Positions 35,200 through 44,096 of a stretch of DNA of 64,000 nt are shown here, piece by piece (the first letter of the stretch is position 1; every line of letters begins with the position of its first letter). The translations under genes were made by a program, and so were the position numbers. Source of the stretch: an uncultured Prevotellaceae bacterium (lineage in GTDB: Bacteria > Bacteroidota > Bacteroidia > Bacteroidales > Bacteroidaceae); the NCBI GenBank assembly GCA_900315455.1, contig OMZE01000027.1:49023-113022 (forward strand). The letters run 5' to 3'. The notes beneath the pieces were generated by a model that worked only from the letters and a program-made list of their open reading frames with translations, searched no databases and was not told where the DNA came from.

Positions 35200-36594
35200 A
35201 TGAAACTCAAATACAGACATATCGCAACAGTTCTCTTCGCCGCTACTGCCATCCATGCGGGGGCACAAGACCTGAGGTCGGCATATTTCCTTGATAGTTA
35301 TCTCTACAGGCATGAACTCAACCCGGCCTTCGCCAATGAGGAAAACTATTTCTCCATACCTGTCATCGGCAACATCAATGTCGATATGATGGGTAACTTC
35401 GGTTACGAGGAACTCGTGCGCAAAAACCCGCTCTATCCCGACAAGAGCGACAAGAAGATGACTTCGTTTCTCAACCCATACGTGAGCAATCCGCTCCGTG
35501 GGTTCGGTGCTGGCGACAATGGTATCGCTACCGACCTGAAAATGGGAATCGTTTCGTTCGGATTCAAGAAATGGGGCGGATACAACACCGTGGAACTCAA
35601 TATGCGTGGAAGCCTCAACATCAACGCGCCTTACAAACTCTTCCAGTTTGCCGCCCAGGCCACAAACGACCGCTACGATATCGGTGACATCTCGCTCGAT
35701 GCACAGACTTATGCCGAAATTGCCGTAGGTCACTCCAGGGAGATCGACAGGGATATCCGAGTTGGTGCCAAGGCAAAGTTGCTCGTGGGCATCGCCGACG
35801 CATCGGTAAAGATGGAGAATGTGGTGGCCGACCTCAAAGAGGCTGACAAATGGGTAATCACGGCCGACGCTCAGTCCGACGTGAGCATGAGTGGCTTCAA
35901 ATACCTCACTAAGACGAAGGACTACAATGCCAAGGACGACAGTTTCCAGAAAGTGAAGGACGTTGACCTTGGGATGGGTGTGAGTGGCTTTGGACTGGCG
36001 GTGGATGCCGGTATTGAATACAAGATGGGCGATGACCTCACCCTTAGCGCTGCCATCAACGACCTCGGTGCCATCGTGTGGCTCAACGACCACCGTGCAG
36101 CCAACCTCGCCAAGTCGTTCGAGTTTAATGGATTCCACGATGTGGCTGTTGACTCCAAGTCGGAGGATAAACTCGACAATCAGGCCGATAAGTATACCGA
36201 CCAGTTGCTCGACTTCGCCAACCTCAGGGATGTGGGCGACGAAGGCGTGAGGATTACGGGCATCGGTGCCACCTTGAATGCGGGTGCAGAGTATGTCATT
36301 CCCACATATAGGGCTCTCAAACTCGGTTTGCTCGGCACCGTCCGCATCAATGGTCCCCACTCCTGGTCGGAGGCAAGGTTGAGCGCCAACATCAAACCTG
36401 TAGACTGGTTTGAGGGTGGCGTGAACGTGGCAGTCAACAGTTTTACTGCGAATTTTGGATGGGCTGCTGTGTTCAAGTCGAGGAAATGCAATTTCTTCAT
36501 CGGCATGGACCGCATCGTGGGAAAGATGAGTAAGGAATTGATTCCGCTCAACTCCAATGGCTCTCTCTCGCTCGGCCTCAACATCTACATGTAG
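35200..36594 (+). CDS. DUF5723 outer-membrane beta-barrel protein
   Basis: A 464-residue protein with a signal peptide (cleavage after IHAGAQ). DUF5723 features include DLRSAYFLDSYLYRHELNPAFA at the mature N-terminus and a long series of amphipathic strands with aromatic ends (IVSFGFKKWGGYNTVELNMRG, MGVSGFGLAVDAGIEYKMGDDLTLSAAI, EGGVNVAVNSFTANFGWAAV). The C-terminus SLSLGLNIYM fits a barrel closing strand. The family is found only in Bacteroidetes and has no known substrate. It forms a two-gene unit with the lipoprotein upstream, and a strong hairpin follows. Confidence 0.85.
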   Translation: MKLKYRHIATVLFAATAIHAGAQDLRSAYFLDSYLYRHELNPAFANEENYFSIPVIGNINVDMMGNFGYEELVRKNPLYPDKSDKKMTSFLNPYVSNPLRGFGAGDNGIATDLKMGIVSFGFKKWGGYNTVELNMRGSLNINAPYKLFQFAAQATNDRYDIGDISLDAQTYAEIAVGHSREIDRDIRVGAKAKLLVGIADASVKMENVVADLKEADKWVITADAQSDVSMSGFKYLTKTKDYNAKDDSFQKVKDVDLGMGVSGFGLAVDAGIEYKMGDDLTLSAAINDLGAIVWLNDHRAANLAKSFEFNGFHDVAVDSKSEDKLDNQADKYTDQLLDFANLRDVGDEGVRITGIGATLNAGAEYVIPTYRALKLGLLGTVRINGPHSWSEARLSANIKPVDWFEGGVNVAVNSFTANFGWAAVFKSRKCNFFIGMDRIVGKMSKELIPLNSNGSLSLGLNIYM

Positions 36595-36615
36595 GATATA
36601 ATCCCCTCTACATAA

Positions 36616-36656
36616 CATCGCCCCCTCGCTGACAGTTTTGCAGCGAGGGGGCGATG
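36616..36656. terminator. 16-bp perfect stem-loop between convergent genes
   Basis: CATCGCCCCCTCGCTG pairs fully with CAGCGAGGGGGCGATG around ACAGTTTTG. No T-tract follows on either strand, so termination may rely on the stem alone. Confidence 0.65.
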
Positions 36657-36716
36657 ACTTTATAGGCAGTATGTAACTCCACCGCATAACGGAAATCTTC
36701 AATCGGCCGATGGCGA

Positions 36717-39251
36717 TTATTCCAAGTCAACTACGGTGATGCCTGCACCGCCAAACTGCACGTGCTCGTCGGCGTAATGGCTTACGTTGGGCACTGTGGA
36801 GAGATACTGGCGGATGAGTTGGCGGAGGATGCCCGTGCCCGTGCCGTGGAGGATGCGCACGCGCGGCATACCCAGAAGTATGGCGTCGTCGATGAAATAG
36901 GTGACGGCATTCAGGGCTTCGTCACCACGCATTCCACGCACGTCGATGTCTTGCTTGAAGTTCAGTTTGCGCTCGTCGATGGTTTCCCGTGTCTGGCGGC
37001 CCACCGACTGAATGGCCGACGAGATGGTGGGCTGGGGCGCCTCGGCATGCTCCAGACGCTCGCTGCGCAACTTCGTGCGCATGTCGCCAAAGACCACAGT
37101 GGCCATCTTGCCCTGTATGCTCTCTATGCGTCCCACAGAGGTAAGGCCCTTGATGCGTACGGTATCACCCACGGCAAACGTGTCGGCACGTTCCTCCTTG
37201 GGCTTCTGGGGCGTGGGGACGGCAGGCTTGTCGGCTCGCTCCTTGCGGCGGCGCTCCCGGCGCTCCTTGCGCTCCTGTATCTGACGGATTTTCTTCGATA
37301 TCAGTTCATCGTTGGCCTCGGGCGACACCTCCTCCACGTCTTTCCTGAAGTCGGTAAGTTGTTCGCGCAGCCTGCGGGTAGATTCTTTCTCCGCCTGCGA
37401 CTCGCGTATCTCGCGTATGGTATTCTCTATACGGCGGTTGGTTTCAGCCAACAGTTCCTCGGCCTCTTGCTTCGCTTTGGCGATGATTTGTTTTCGGTTC
37501 TCGTGCAACTGCGCTATCTCTTCCTCGTAGCGGGCGATGGTTTGCTCCAACGACTTCTCGCGCTGATGGATAGTCTGTCGCTTCCCCTCCCAGTAACGCT
37601 TGTCGCGCACGATGTCCTGCAGGTATTTGTCGCTCTGGATGTAGTCGTTGCCTACTATTTCCGAAGCCTCCTTGATAACCTCTTCTGGCAGACCCGTCTT
37701 TCGCGCTATCTCGATGGCAAACGAACTGCCCGGTCGGCCTGTCTGCAGTTGAAAGAGGGCACGCATCTCATGACGGTCGTAGAGCATCGCGCCGTTCACC
37801 ACACCCTCATGCCCCTCGGCAAAATGCTTCAGGTTCTGGTAGTGGGTGGTGATGACACCGAAGGCCTGCTTCTTCCAGAATTGTCCCAGCACCGATTCGG
37901 CGATGGCACCGCCAATCTGTGGCTCCGTGCCTGTGCCGAACTCATCGATGAGCAGGAGCGTGTGGCCGTTGGCACGCCGCATCATGTTCTTCATGTTCAG
38001 CAGATGGCTGGAATAGGTGCTCAGGTCGTTCTCTATGCTTTGCTCGTCGCCGATATCGAGCATGATATGGCTGAAGATGCCGGCCTCGGAGCGTTCTCCA
38101 GCAGGTATCGACAGACCGCACTGCAGCATATACTGCAACAGTCCCACGGTCTTCAGGCACACCGACTTGCCACCGGCGTTGGGACCGGAGATGATGAGGA
38201 TGCGCTCTTTGGGGGTGAGGGTGATATCGAGGGGCACCACCTTCTTGCCCTGACGGGCGAGCGAGAGGGCGAGCAACGGATGCACCGCCTGGCGCCAGTC
38301 TATCATCGGGTGGTCGTGGAGTTGTGGCTCGATGGCGCGGAGATACACGGCAAGTTCCGATTTGGCGCGTATCATGTCAATGGTAGAGAGGAAGGAATAA
38401 GACTGCAGGAGAGCATCCACATGAGGGCGCAGTTCCTTCGACACCTCGGTGAGGATGCGGATAATCTCGCGGCGTTCCTCCGACTCCAGTTCGCGGATGC
38501 GGTTGTTGGCCTCTACTACCTCGGAAGGCTCTATAAACACGGTCTTGCCGGTGGCACTCTCGTCGTGCACGATGCCGCGGATTTTGCGTTTCATTGCCGG
38601 GGCGACAGGTATCACCAACCGCCCGTCACGGATGGCAGGTGCCGCGTCTTTGTCTACCAGTCCTTCACTCTGGGCTGCCCTCAGTATGCCATGGAGCGTG
38701 CGCGAGACAGAACCTTCCATGCGCGACAGTTCGTGCCTGATTTCCAACAGACGGGGAGAGGCGTTGTCGCGCATCTTGCCAAACTTGTCAAGTATACGGT
38801 CTATCTTTGTCACAAACTGTGGAAAGGTAGCCACATCTCGTGTCAGGTCGTGAAGGGTAGGGTAGAGGTATGACATATCCTCGTCGTCGTCGCCCTCTCT
38901 GCCATTCGTTGTACGGCATAGGAAACGCACGATGCCCGAGATGGTGTCGAGCGAACGGCGGAGGTCGAAGAGTTCAGACTCCTCAAGATGGGTGCCTTCC
39001 AGGCGCAACCGGGTGATGGCCTGGCGCACATCGAAGAAATAATGCAGGGGAAAGTCGTCACTCTCTTCCATGATACGGCGAAACTCCATCACCTCTCGCA
39101 GCCAGCGGCGAATCTCGTCGGCACTGGAAGAAGGGGCAATGGCATCCACGCTGTCCTTGCCCAACGTGGAGAGACATCGCTCGCGGAGCAACTCACGTAT
39201 CTCGTCGAAACCGATTTTCTTCTCGAAATTATCAGGATATGTCATTCTCAT
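36717..39251 (-). CDS. mutS2: Endonuclease MutS2 (ribosome-collision/recombination factor)
   Basis: An 844-residue protein of the MutS2 family. The core ATPase has Walker A ISGPNAGGKS (about 344-353) and the following Q/ST residues; a long coiled coil (REKSLEQTIARYEEEIAQLHENRK region) and a KOW-like segment come next. The C-terminal Smr domain carries DVRGMRGDEAL and HGTGTG (about 800-806). MutS2 proteins act on stalled ribosomes or branched DNA, not in mismatch repair. All parts are present at the usual length. The -7 box at 39259-39266 puts transcription initiation almost at the start codon, so the mRNA may be leaderless; ATG at 39245 is an alternative start. Confidence 0.95.
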   Translation of the reverse strand: MRMTYPDNFEKKIGFDEIRELLRERCLSTLGKDSVDAIAPSSSADEIRRWLREVMEFRRIMEESDDFPLHYFFDVRQAITRLRLEGTHLEESELFDLRRSLDTISGIVRFLCRTTNGREGDDDEDMSYLYPTLHDLTRDVATFPQFVTKIDRILDKFGKMRDNASPRLLEIRHELSRMEGSVSRTLHGILRAAQSEGLVDKDAAPAIRDGRLVIPVAPAMKRKIRGIVHDESATGKTVFIEPSEVVEANNRIRELESEERREIIRILTEVSKELRPHVDALLQSYSFLSTIDMIRAKSELAVYLRAIEPQLHDHPMIDWRQAVHPLLALSLARQGKKVVPLDITLTPKERILIISGPNAGGKSVCLKTVGLLQYMLQCGLSIPAGERSEAGIFSHIMLDIGDEQSIENDLSTYSSHLLNMKNMMRRANGHTLLLIDEFGTGTEPQIGGAIAESVLGQFWKKQAFGVITTHYQNLKHFAEGHEGVVNGAMLYDRHEMRALFQLQTGRPGSSFAIEIARKTGLPEEVIKEASEIVGNDYIQSDKYLQDIVRDKRYWEGKRQTIHQREKSLEQTIARYEEEIAQLHENRKQIIAKAKQEAEELLAETNRRIENTIREIRESQAEKESTRRLREQLTDFRKDVEEVSPEANDELISKKIRQIQERKERRERRRKERADKPAVPTPQKPKEERADTFAVGDTVRIKGLTSVGRIESIQGKMATVVFGDMRTKLRSERLEHAEAPQPTISSAIQSVGRQTRETIDERKLNFKQDIDVRGMRGDEALNAVTYFIDDAILLGMPRVRILHGTGTGILRQLIRQYLSTVPNVSHYADEHVQFGGAGITVVDLE

Positions 39252-39258
39252 TGCCGTG

Positions 39259-39266
39259 CAAAATTA
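39259..39266 (-). promoter_or_regulatory. -7 box for mutS2, giving a near-leaderless mRNA
   Basis: CAAAATTA reads TAATTTTG on the minus strand, seven bases before the ATG at 39251. Confidence 0.6.
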
Positions 39267-39328
39267 GGAAAAAATCATCACTCGAGAAAAAATGGAAGTA
39301 AAAATTTGCATAAAACAAAAAATACTAC

Positions 39329-39336
39329 TAATTTTG
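39329..39336 (+). promoter_or_regulatory. -7 box TAATTTTG for tRNA-Ser
   Basis: The box lies 50 bases upstream of the tRNA gene, in divergent orientation to the mutS2 promoter. Confidence 0.6.
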
Positions 39337-39385
39337 CACTCGCTTTTTCGACCGCGCCCAATTTATTCTTGGGGGCAAATCATTA

Positions 39386-39470
39386 GGAGAGATGGCAGAG
39401 TGGTCGATTGCAACGGTCTTGAAAACCGTCGTACGGAGACGTACCGGGGGTTCGAATCCCTCTCTCTCCG
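39386..39470 (+). tRNA. tRNA-Ser (UGA)
   Basis: A class II tRNA of 85 nt. Acceptor GGAGAGA pairs with TCTCTCC (39463-39469). The anticodon loop CTTGAAA gives anticodon TGA (reads UCA), and the long variable arm (CGTACGGAGACGTACG) is typical of serine tRNAs. The T-arm has GGGGG-TTCGAAT-CCCTC. CCA is not encoded, unlike in tRNA-Thr in this window. Confidence 0.95.
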
Positions 39471-39486
39471 CTAAAACAACAGTTAA

Positions 39487-39518
39487 AGTCCTAATTCTCA
39501 ATGAATTAGGACTTTTTT
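39487..39518 (+). terminator. Intrinsic terminator after tRNA-Ser
   Basis: AGTCCTAATTC pairs with GAATTAGGACT around TCAAT, followed by six T. The remaining 39519-39694 shows no gene. Confidence 0.85.
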
Positions 39519-39694
39519 AATACTCAAAAATAGTCTCAACTGTTCGCGGTTTTTATAGGAGACGAAACTCACATTCACATTCTTCATCAAGAGCGATAAA
39601 GGACTTCCGAAGAACGGTTGTCAGGGCTGGCACGTTATCTTGTCCTCATCCCCCCCGGAACATGGACATAACCCGTATCCTGTTCTTTTTTTAT

Positions 39695-40981
39695 CTAGGA
39701 ATTTATTTTGTTTGGCATGATGGCATTGATGAAAATGCCGACGATGGCAGCGATGGCGAGACCCGACAGGTGGATGGGACCGATGGCGATGTCGTCGTTG
39801 GCTCCATATTTCACACCGATGGCCAGCACAAGGATGAGGGCCGCCACAAACACATTGCGAGAGTTCTTCAGGTCGACTTTCTCTTCTACAAGGTTATGCA
39901 CACCCACAGATGAAATCATGCCATAGAGTATCAGACTGACGCCGCCAATGGTGGCATCAGGCATCAGTCGAATAAGGCATGCAAACTTTGGACAGAAGGC
40001 CAAAACGATGGCCAGACCGGCTGCTATACGGATGACTTTCGGGTCGAACACCTTAGTCAGGTTCAGCACACCAGTATTCTCACCATAGGTGGTATTAGCC
40101 GGTGCACCAAAGACCGAGGCTATGGCTGTGGCCATGCCGTCACCGGTAAGCGTGCGATGCAAACCTGGCTCAGCCAGGAAGTTCTTGCCAACGGTGGAAC
40201 TGATAGCAAACATATCGCCGATATGCTCTATGATGGTAGCAAAGGCAATGGGCATGACGGCCAGGATAGTGGAAAGCATCAGCGATGTGTTGCCGTCCTC
40301 AAACACAGCCAGGATGGTGCGGTCCTTGCTGATGGGGAAACCCACCCATGCCGCTTCGCCTAGGGGCGAAAAATCGACCACGCCCATGACGGCTGCAACG
40401 ACATAAGACACCATGACACCCAGCAGTACGGGGATAATCTTGATGATACCCCTGCCCCATACCGACGATACGATGATGGTGACGATGGAGATGATGGCCA
40501 GCAACCAGTTTGTCTGACAGTTGGTAATGGCAGAACCAGAAAGCACCAGTCCGATGGCGATAACGATGGGACCGGTGACAACGGGAGGGAAGTATTTTAG
40601 AATCTTCTTGACCCCAAACGACCTGACCAATGCCGCCATGACGAAATATATGAGTCCGGCACAGGCCACGCCCAGACAGGCATAGTCGAGGGCGAGCGTC
40701 TCAGAGAGTCCCTGCGACACACCCATCTCCTTGACCGAGGCGTAGCCTCCGAGGAAAGCAAAAGAAGAACCGAGGAAAGCAGGCACGTTCCATTTGGAAA
40801 TGAAATGGAACAGGAGTGTGCCGATTCCTGCAAAAAGCAGGGTGACAGATACGTCCAAACCTGTAAGCAGGGGCACGAGAACGGTGGCTCCAAACATGGC
40901 AAACAGATGTTGGAAACCAAGAATCAGCATGCGTGGCGTGCCCAACTGACGTGCATCATAGATGGCATTTTGTGGTTCCAT
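39695..40981 (-). CDS. uraA: Uracil/xanthine permease (NCS2 family, UraA-like)
   Basis: Inner-membrane importer of nucleobases. The 428-residue chain has about 12-14 hydrophobic spans and the NCS2 marks: GFQHLFAMFGATVLVPLLTGL at the start, FPPVVTGPIVIAIGL after the first half, and the GAPANTTYGENTG block (about 292-305) that binds the substrate in UraA. The Glu in the EHIGD motif (about 240) is also present. The size fits UraA more than the larger xanthine permeases. It lies 90 bp downstream of a small gene of unknown role on the same strand. Confidence 0.93.
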   Translation of the reverse strand: MEPQNAIYDARQLGTPRMLILGFQHLFAMFGATVLVPLLTGLDVSVTLLFAGIGTLLFHFISKWNVPAFLGSSFAFLGGYASVKEMGVSQGLSETLALDYACLGVACAGLIYFVMAALVRSFGVKKILKYFPPVVTGPIVIAIGLVLSGSAITNCQTNWLLAIISIVTIIVSSVWGRGIIKIIPVLLGVMVSYVVAAVMGVVDFSPLGEAAWVGFPISKDRTILAVFEDGNTSLMLSTILAVMPIAFATIIEHIGDMFAISSTVGKNFLAEPGLHRTLTGDGMATAIASVFGAPANTTYGENTGVLNLTKVFDPKVIRIAAGLAIVLAFCPKFACLIRLMPDATIGGVSLILYGMISSVGVHNLVEEKVDLKNSRNVFVAALILVLAIGVKYGANDDIAIGPIHLSGLAIAAIVGIFINAIMPNKINS

Positions 40982-41071
40982 TATTTAATTTGTTCTATTC
41001 CGTGAAAAGTGTATTAATTCGAGCGGCACATTGCGAGTTTCTCGATTTGCAATTCGTTTTATTCGTGGTTC

Positions 41072-41446
41072 CTATTTATCATATCCAAAGAACTCCTTTA
41101 ATCCTTTTTTCTGTTTCAGGTCGTCTGCCGTGAAGCCATAATGCGAGGCTGCTGCCAGTGTGACTACGTGTTTGAGGAAGTCGTCGTAGGACAGTTCAAA
41201 CCATTCCTTGGGGATGTCCACGGTAATCGTCCCTCCGCCGTAGTGGCTCCCTTCGTCCCATGCCTCGTCCAGTTCGGCTTCATACGTGCCGTCATCCTTC
41301 TTGTTGATGCAGTACCATGAAGCCCATTCTTCCATGCCCTCTATGTACCTGCCCTCGTAATGCGGGGCAGAGTGTGGCTTTGGTGAATAGGCTTGGCTTC
41401 CCTTCCTCGCCTCTCTGCGATAGATGTAGAATTTCTTCTTGTTCAT
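41072..41446 (-). CDS. Small cytoplasmic protein, unknown function
   Basis: A 124-residue, acidic, water-soluble protein without signal peptide or membrane span. It contains many aromatic and charged residues (YEAELDEAWDEGSHYGGGTITVDIP) and closes with LKEFFGYDK. I do not recognise a family. It stands 74 bp downstream of a lipoprotein gene and 90 bp upstream of uraA on the same strand; no -7 box is obvious in either gap. Confidence 0.6.
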   Translation of the reverse strand: MNKKKFYIYRREARKGSQAYSPKPHSAPHYEGRYIEGMEEWASWYCINKKDDGTYEAELDEAWDEGSHYGGGTITVDIPKEWFELSYDDFLKHVVTLAAASHYGFTADDLKQKKGLKEFFGYDK

Positions 41447-41520
41447 GATGCCTCTGATGTTTTCGGTGGAATCGGTTATGCGTTATGGCCTTATGTCTTT
41501 CTCTTTGACACTGGTATTTA

Positions 41521-42102
41521 TTACAAATTTTTAAGATAATAGTGTAAATTCACTTTATATTGCACCTTCTTGTCCTCTGTAAGACAAGAGTCGCACTGAA
41601 TAGACATCATTTCATCTGTTTGAGATATGGCCGTATGGGTTTTGATAGTTTCCTTGTTCCAGGGTTCCATTTCCGTCATTTTGTATTTGGAGGAAATCTT
41701 TTTCAGCAAGTCGTCATAATCCTTCAACGCATCATCCTTGTTGTTGAAGATGTTGAAGAAACTGATTTCGCAAAATTGGTTGTCCACGAAATAGACCATC
41801 AGGTTTTCCCAACCCTTTCCTTCAAATCCGAATCGCTTGTCATTCCTATATTTGAAAGATAGCATATCATCTGTTGATTTTTGGGCGTCAGGAGAAAAAC
41901 CAGCAATATCAAAGTTTGAAACCAATTCTTCTACGCTTGCACCGTATGGCGTGCCAAAGAATACTCCCTGGATGCTGTCATTGGATTCACCGGCTTCTTT
42001 GAAACCATACGGTATGTCTTTTTTATCCGAACTTCCACATGCACAGAAGCATGATACAAGAAACATCAAGGTGAGTAATGTTGCGGCTTTAGTTTTCATC
42101 AT
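41521..42102 (-). CDS. Hypothetical lipoprotein
   Basis: A 193-residue lipoprotein with lipobox CFCAC just before GSSDKKD. The mature part, DSIQGVFFGTPYGASVEELVSNF then FEGKGWENLMVYFVDNQFCEISFFNIF, resembles small envelope proteins of Prevotella that share a GTPYG motif, but I cannot name a family. The -7 box TAATTTTG at 42170-42177 (minus strand) lies 68 bases before the start. A soluble protein follows it in the same direction. Confidence 0.65.
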   Translation of the reverse strand: MMKTKAATLLTLMFLVSCFCACGSSDKKDIPYGFKEAGESNDSIQGVFFGTPYGASVEELVSNFDIAGFSPDAQKSTDDMLSFKYRNDKRFGFEGKGWENLMVYFVDNQFCEISFFNIFNNKDDALKDYDDLLKKISSKYKMTEMEPWNKETIKTHTAISQTDEMMSIQCDSCLTEDKKVQYKVNLHYYLKNL

Positions 42103-42169
42103 GCAATGGATTGAGGTTGGTTATAATAGAGAGATTTTGTAGAAATGTCAATTAGTTGCCATTCCTTCG

Positions 42170-42177
42170 CAAAATTA
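42170..42177 (-). promoter_or_regulatory. -7 box for the lipoprotein at 41521
   Basis: CAAAATTA reads TAATTTTG on the minus strand. The rest of 42178-42393 is AT-rich and shows no gene. Confidence 0.5.
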
Positions 42178-42393
42178 CAAAAAAAATAGTATTTCCATTT
42201 GCTGAGAATGATTATTTCGCAAATTCTCTTTATTAATACCTTAAGTCTTCTGTTATATGTTTTCCTATTTGGAATAATATTCTTTAAAAGATGGTAAAAA
42301 TCATTTGATTTGGAATAAATCTCCAAAATCATAACGATAACAGATGTATTTTCTGTATTTTAGGCACAATTTGGTGGTAATGTCTAAAATATC

Positions 42394-42401
42394 TAACTTT
42401 G
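42394..42401 (+). promoter_or_regulatory. -7 box TAACTTTG with -33 TTTG
   Basis: TAACTTTG lies 43 bases before the ATG at 42445. TTTG at 42370-42373 is 20 bases further upstream, the spacing expected between -33 and -7 elements. Confidence 0.65.
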
Positions 42402-42444
42402 CACCAAGATTTTTCTTGTTCTTACAATAGTGAAATTGACCCCA

Positions 42445-42672
42445 ATGAGGAAACCAACAACAGCCATCAACACCCCCTTCGCACGACCGGATGCCTATGG
42501 TTCATTGGCCATGCCTATTTATACAAATGTGTCCTTTGAGTTTCAGGACGCACAGGAGATGGCGGATGTCTTTTGCAACAGGGTCAAAGCACCTGACTAT
42601 GCGAGGATAGCCTTGGCGACAGGGTGGTGGACAAGGAAGTTCACTTGTGAAATTTTTAAGAAACAAATATAA
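42445..42672 (+). pseudogene. N-terminal remnant of a PLP-dependent trans-sulfuration enzyme
   Basis: Only about 50 residues keep family sense: TPFARPDAYGSLAMPIYTNVSFEF and FCNRVKAPDYARI are the opening of the Cys/Met-metabolism PLP enzymes (O-acetylhomoserine sulfhydrylase or cystathionine lyase type), whose chains run to about 400 residues. After PDYAR the frame passes into unrelated residues and stops at 42672, so the lysine that binds PLP and nearly the whole enzyme are missing. It is not translated to anything useful unless the stub has another role. It keeps a clean promoter, which may now serve the SDR gene four bases downstream. Confidence 0.7.
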
Positions 42673-42675
42673 AAA

Positions 42676-43383
42676 ATGATGAAGACAGTATTAATAACCG
42701 GTGCAAACAAAGGTATCGGATATGGTATAGCAAAACACCTCGGACTCAGTGGCTGGAAAATCCTCGTCGGCGCACGAAATGAACAACGCGCAGAGAAAGC
42801 CATTGGTGAACTGCGAGCATTGGGCATTGACGTGCCAGGATGGGTGAACATCGAATTGACCGATCTTGCGAGTCTCGAAAAGGTTTCCAAGGAAATCAAC
42901 GAGAAATATCCAGAGTTGTCGCTGCTGATAAACAACGCCGGCATCCCCGGAGACATGAGTGTGGACAGTCTGCATACAGAACTCAGCGACATCAAGGAAA
43001 CCCTCGACGTGAATTTTATCGGCACCTTTGTGCTCACCAAGGCTTTGACACCGCTGCTCAGCAGGAACGGCGGAAGGATTGTCAACGTCACCGTGCCTTC
43101 GGAAATCAGCCCTTACTGGCATCCCTTGGCCTATGTGGCAAGCAAGGCCGCTCAGAATGCCATGATGGGCGTGATGGCGATAGAGTTTGAACAGCAACAC
43201 ATACCCGTTGAAATCTTCTCTGTCCATCCCGGCCCCACGACAACCGACTTGAATGGCAACATGAGCCTTCCCGGCTTCCACGACATCGACACCGTTGGGA
43301 AGAAAATGGCAGAACTCATCAATGACGGCAAGAGGCACCAAGGAGAGTTCATCGAACTCTATCCTATTGTTGAAGAAAAATAG
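42676..43383 (+). CDS. SDR-family NAD(P)-dependent oxidoreductase
   Basis: A 235-residue classical short-chain dehydrogenase/reductase. The Rossmann glycine motif is TGANKGIGYGIA (about 8-19), the NNAG motif is at about 92-95, and the catalytic triad is Ser (VPSEISPYWHPL) with YVASK (Tyr-x3-Lys, about 156-160). Arg34 after the first turn suggests NADP(H). No substrate can be named. The start is three bases after the stop of the PLP-enzyme remnant, so it was probably second in that operon and still uses its promoter. Unlike its neighbours it is full length. Confidence 0.9.
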   Translation: MMKTVLITGANKGIGYGIAKHLGLSGWKILVGARNEQRAEKAIGELRALGIDVPGWVNIELTDLASLEKVSKEINEKYPELSLLINNAGIPGDMSVDSLHTELSDIKETLDVNFIGTFVLTKALTPLLSRNGGRIVNVTVPSEISPYWHPLAYVASKAAQNAMMGVMAIEFEQQHIPVEIFSVHPGPTTTDLNGNMSLPGFHDIDTVGKKMAELINDGKRHQGEFIELYPIVEEK

Positions 43384-43428
43384 GTTGGTTAAAAAATGAA
43401 ATCTGACTGATAAATAATTAGAATTCAG

Positions 43429-43436
43429 TATTTTTG
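43429..43436 (+). promoter_or_regulatory. -7 box TATTTTTG next to an almost leaderless start
   Basis: TATTTTTG ends eight bases before the ATG at 43445. Confidence 0.6.
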
Positions 43437-43444
43437 CCATCGAA

Positions 43445-44029
43445 ATGGATTGCAGGAGTCTTCTCGGTTGGCTGATGGCCATGACGTTCCCAGCCACGTG
43501 GACCTACGGGCAGGTGGCAGAAGGCAGGGATTCGTCGGACGTACAGACGTCCGACGGGAAACAACTGCAGGAGGTGTTCGTCTCGGCGTATGGGGCAGGA
43601 CGTGTGAAGGGTAGGGGCGTCGGCAATACCGAACTGATCAGCAGCGGTGAACTGCTTCGCGCCGCCTGTTGCAATCTGGGCGAGAGTTTCACCACTAACC
43701 CTTCAGTGGATGTGAACTACGCCGATGCCGCCACTGGCGCCCAGCAAATCAAACTGCTCGGACTGAGCGGCACTTACGTGCAGATGCTGACGGAGAACAT
43801 ACCCAATTATCGTGGTGTGGCGGCTCCCTTCTCATTGGGCTACATACCAGGTCCATGGATGCAGAGCATACAGGTGTCGAAAGGTGCCTCGTCGGTGAAG
43901 AACGGCTTCGGCGTATGTGCCCGTGCCGTCATAGAGACCGCCGCTGTCCTGGGCATGGACAAATCGCATGAGATTGCGAAGATGCGCCTCGTCATGATTG
44001 TCATTCGCCATATTATTCAGTTTACTTGA
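43445..44029 (+). pseudogene. Truncated TonB-dependent receptor (plug domain only)
   Basis: The first about 155 residues are a normal exported receptor start: signal peptide, then a plug domain with EVFVSAYGAGRVKGRGVGNTEL, LGESFTTNPSVDVNYADAATGAQQIKLLGLSGTYVQMLTENIPNYRG and SKGASSVKNGF. Receptors of this type go on for another 500-600 residues of barrel. Here homology stops at about 43910 and the frame continues for 40 unrelated residues to 44029. The barrel is entirely absent, so this is a deletion product. The end of the frame is antisense to a DUF1810-like fragment. Confidence 0.8.
43904..44011 (-). pseudogene. Probable N-terminal fragment of a DUF1810 protein
   Basis: The minus strand reads MANDNHDEAHLRNLMRFVHAQ...GLYDGTGTYAEA, similar to the opening of DUF1810 proteins (xxLxRFxxAQ...YxxALxEI). 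It runs from an ATG at 44011 to the point where the TonB fragment on the opposite strand loses homology. Only about 36 of about 140 residues remain. It lies 86 bp downstream of the ADP-ribosylglycohydrolase gene and was probably co-transcribed with it. Confidence 0.45.
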
Positions 44030-44096
44030 TGATTTTTCTTGTTGCTCTCTTAACTGAGCCATTTCGTTGCCGACGAGATGGCATTGCCGCCTCCTT

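Noticed and set aside
35170-36702. 510-codon minus-strand frame overlapping the DUF5723 gene
   Set aside because: Histidine- and valine-rich without fold or signals, while the plus-strand gene has a signal peptide and a barrel pattern.
36762-38873. Long open frame (703 codons) on the plus strand, antisense to mutS2
   Set aside because: mutS2 is complete on the other strand. The antisense protein has no domain, and the openness follows from the codon use of mutS2.
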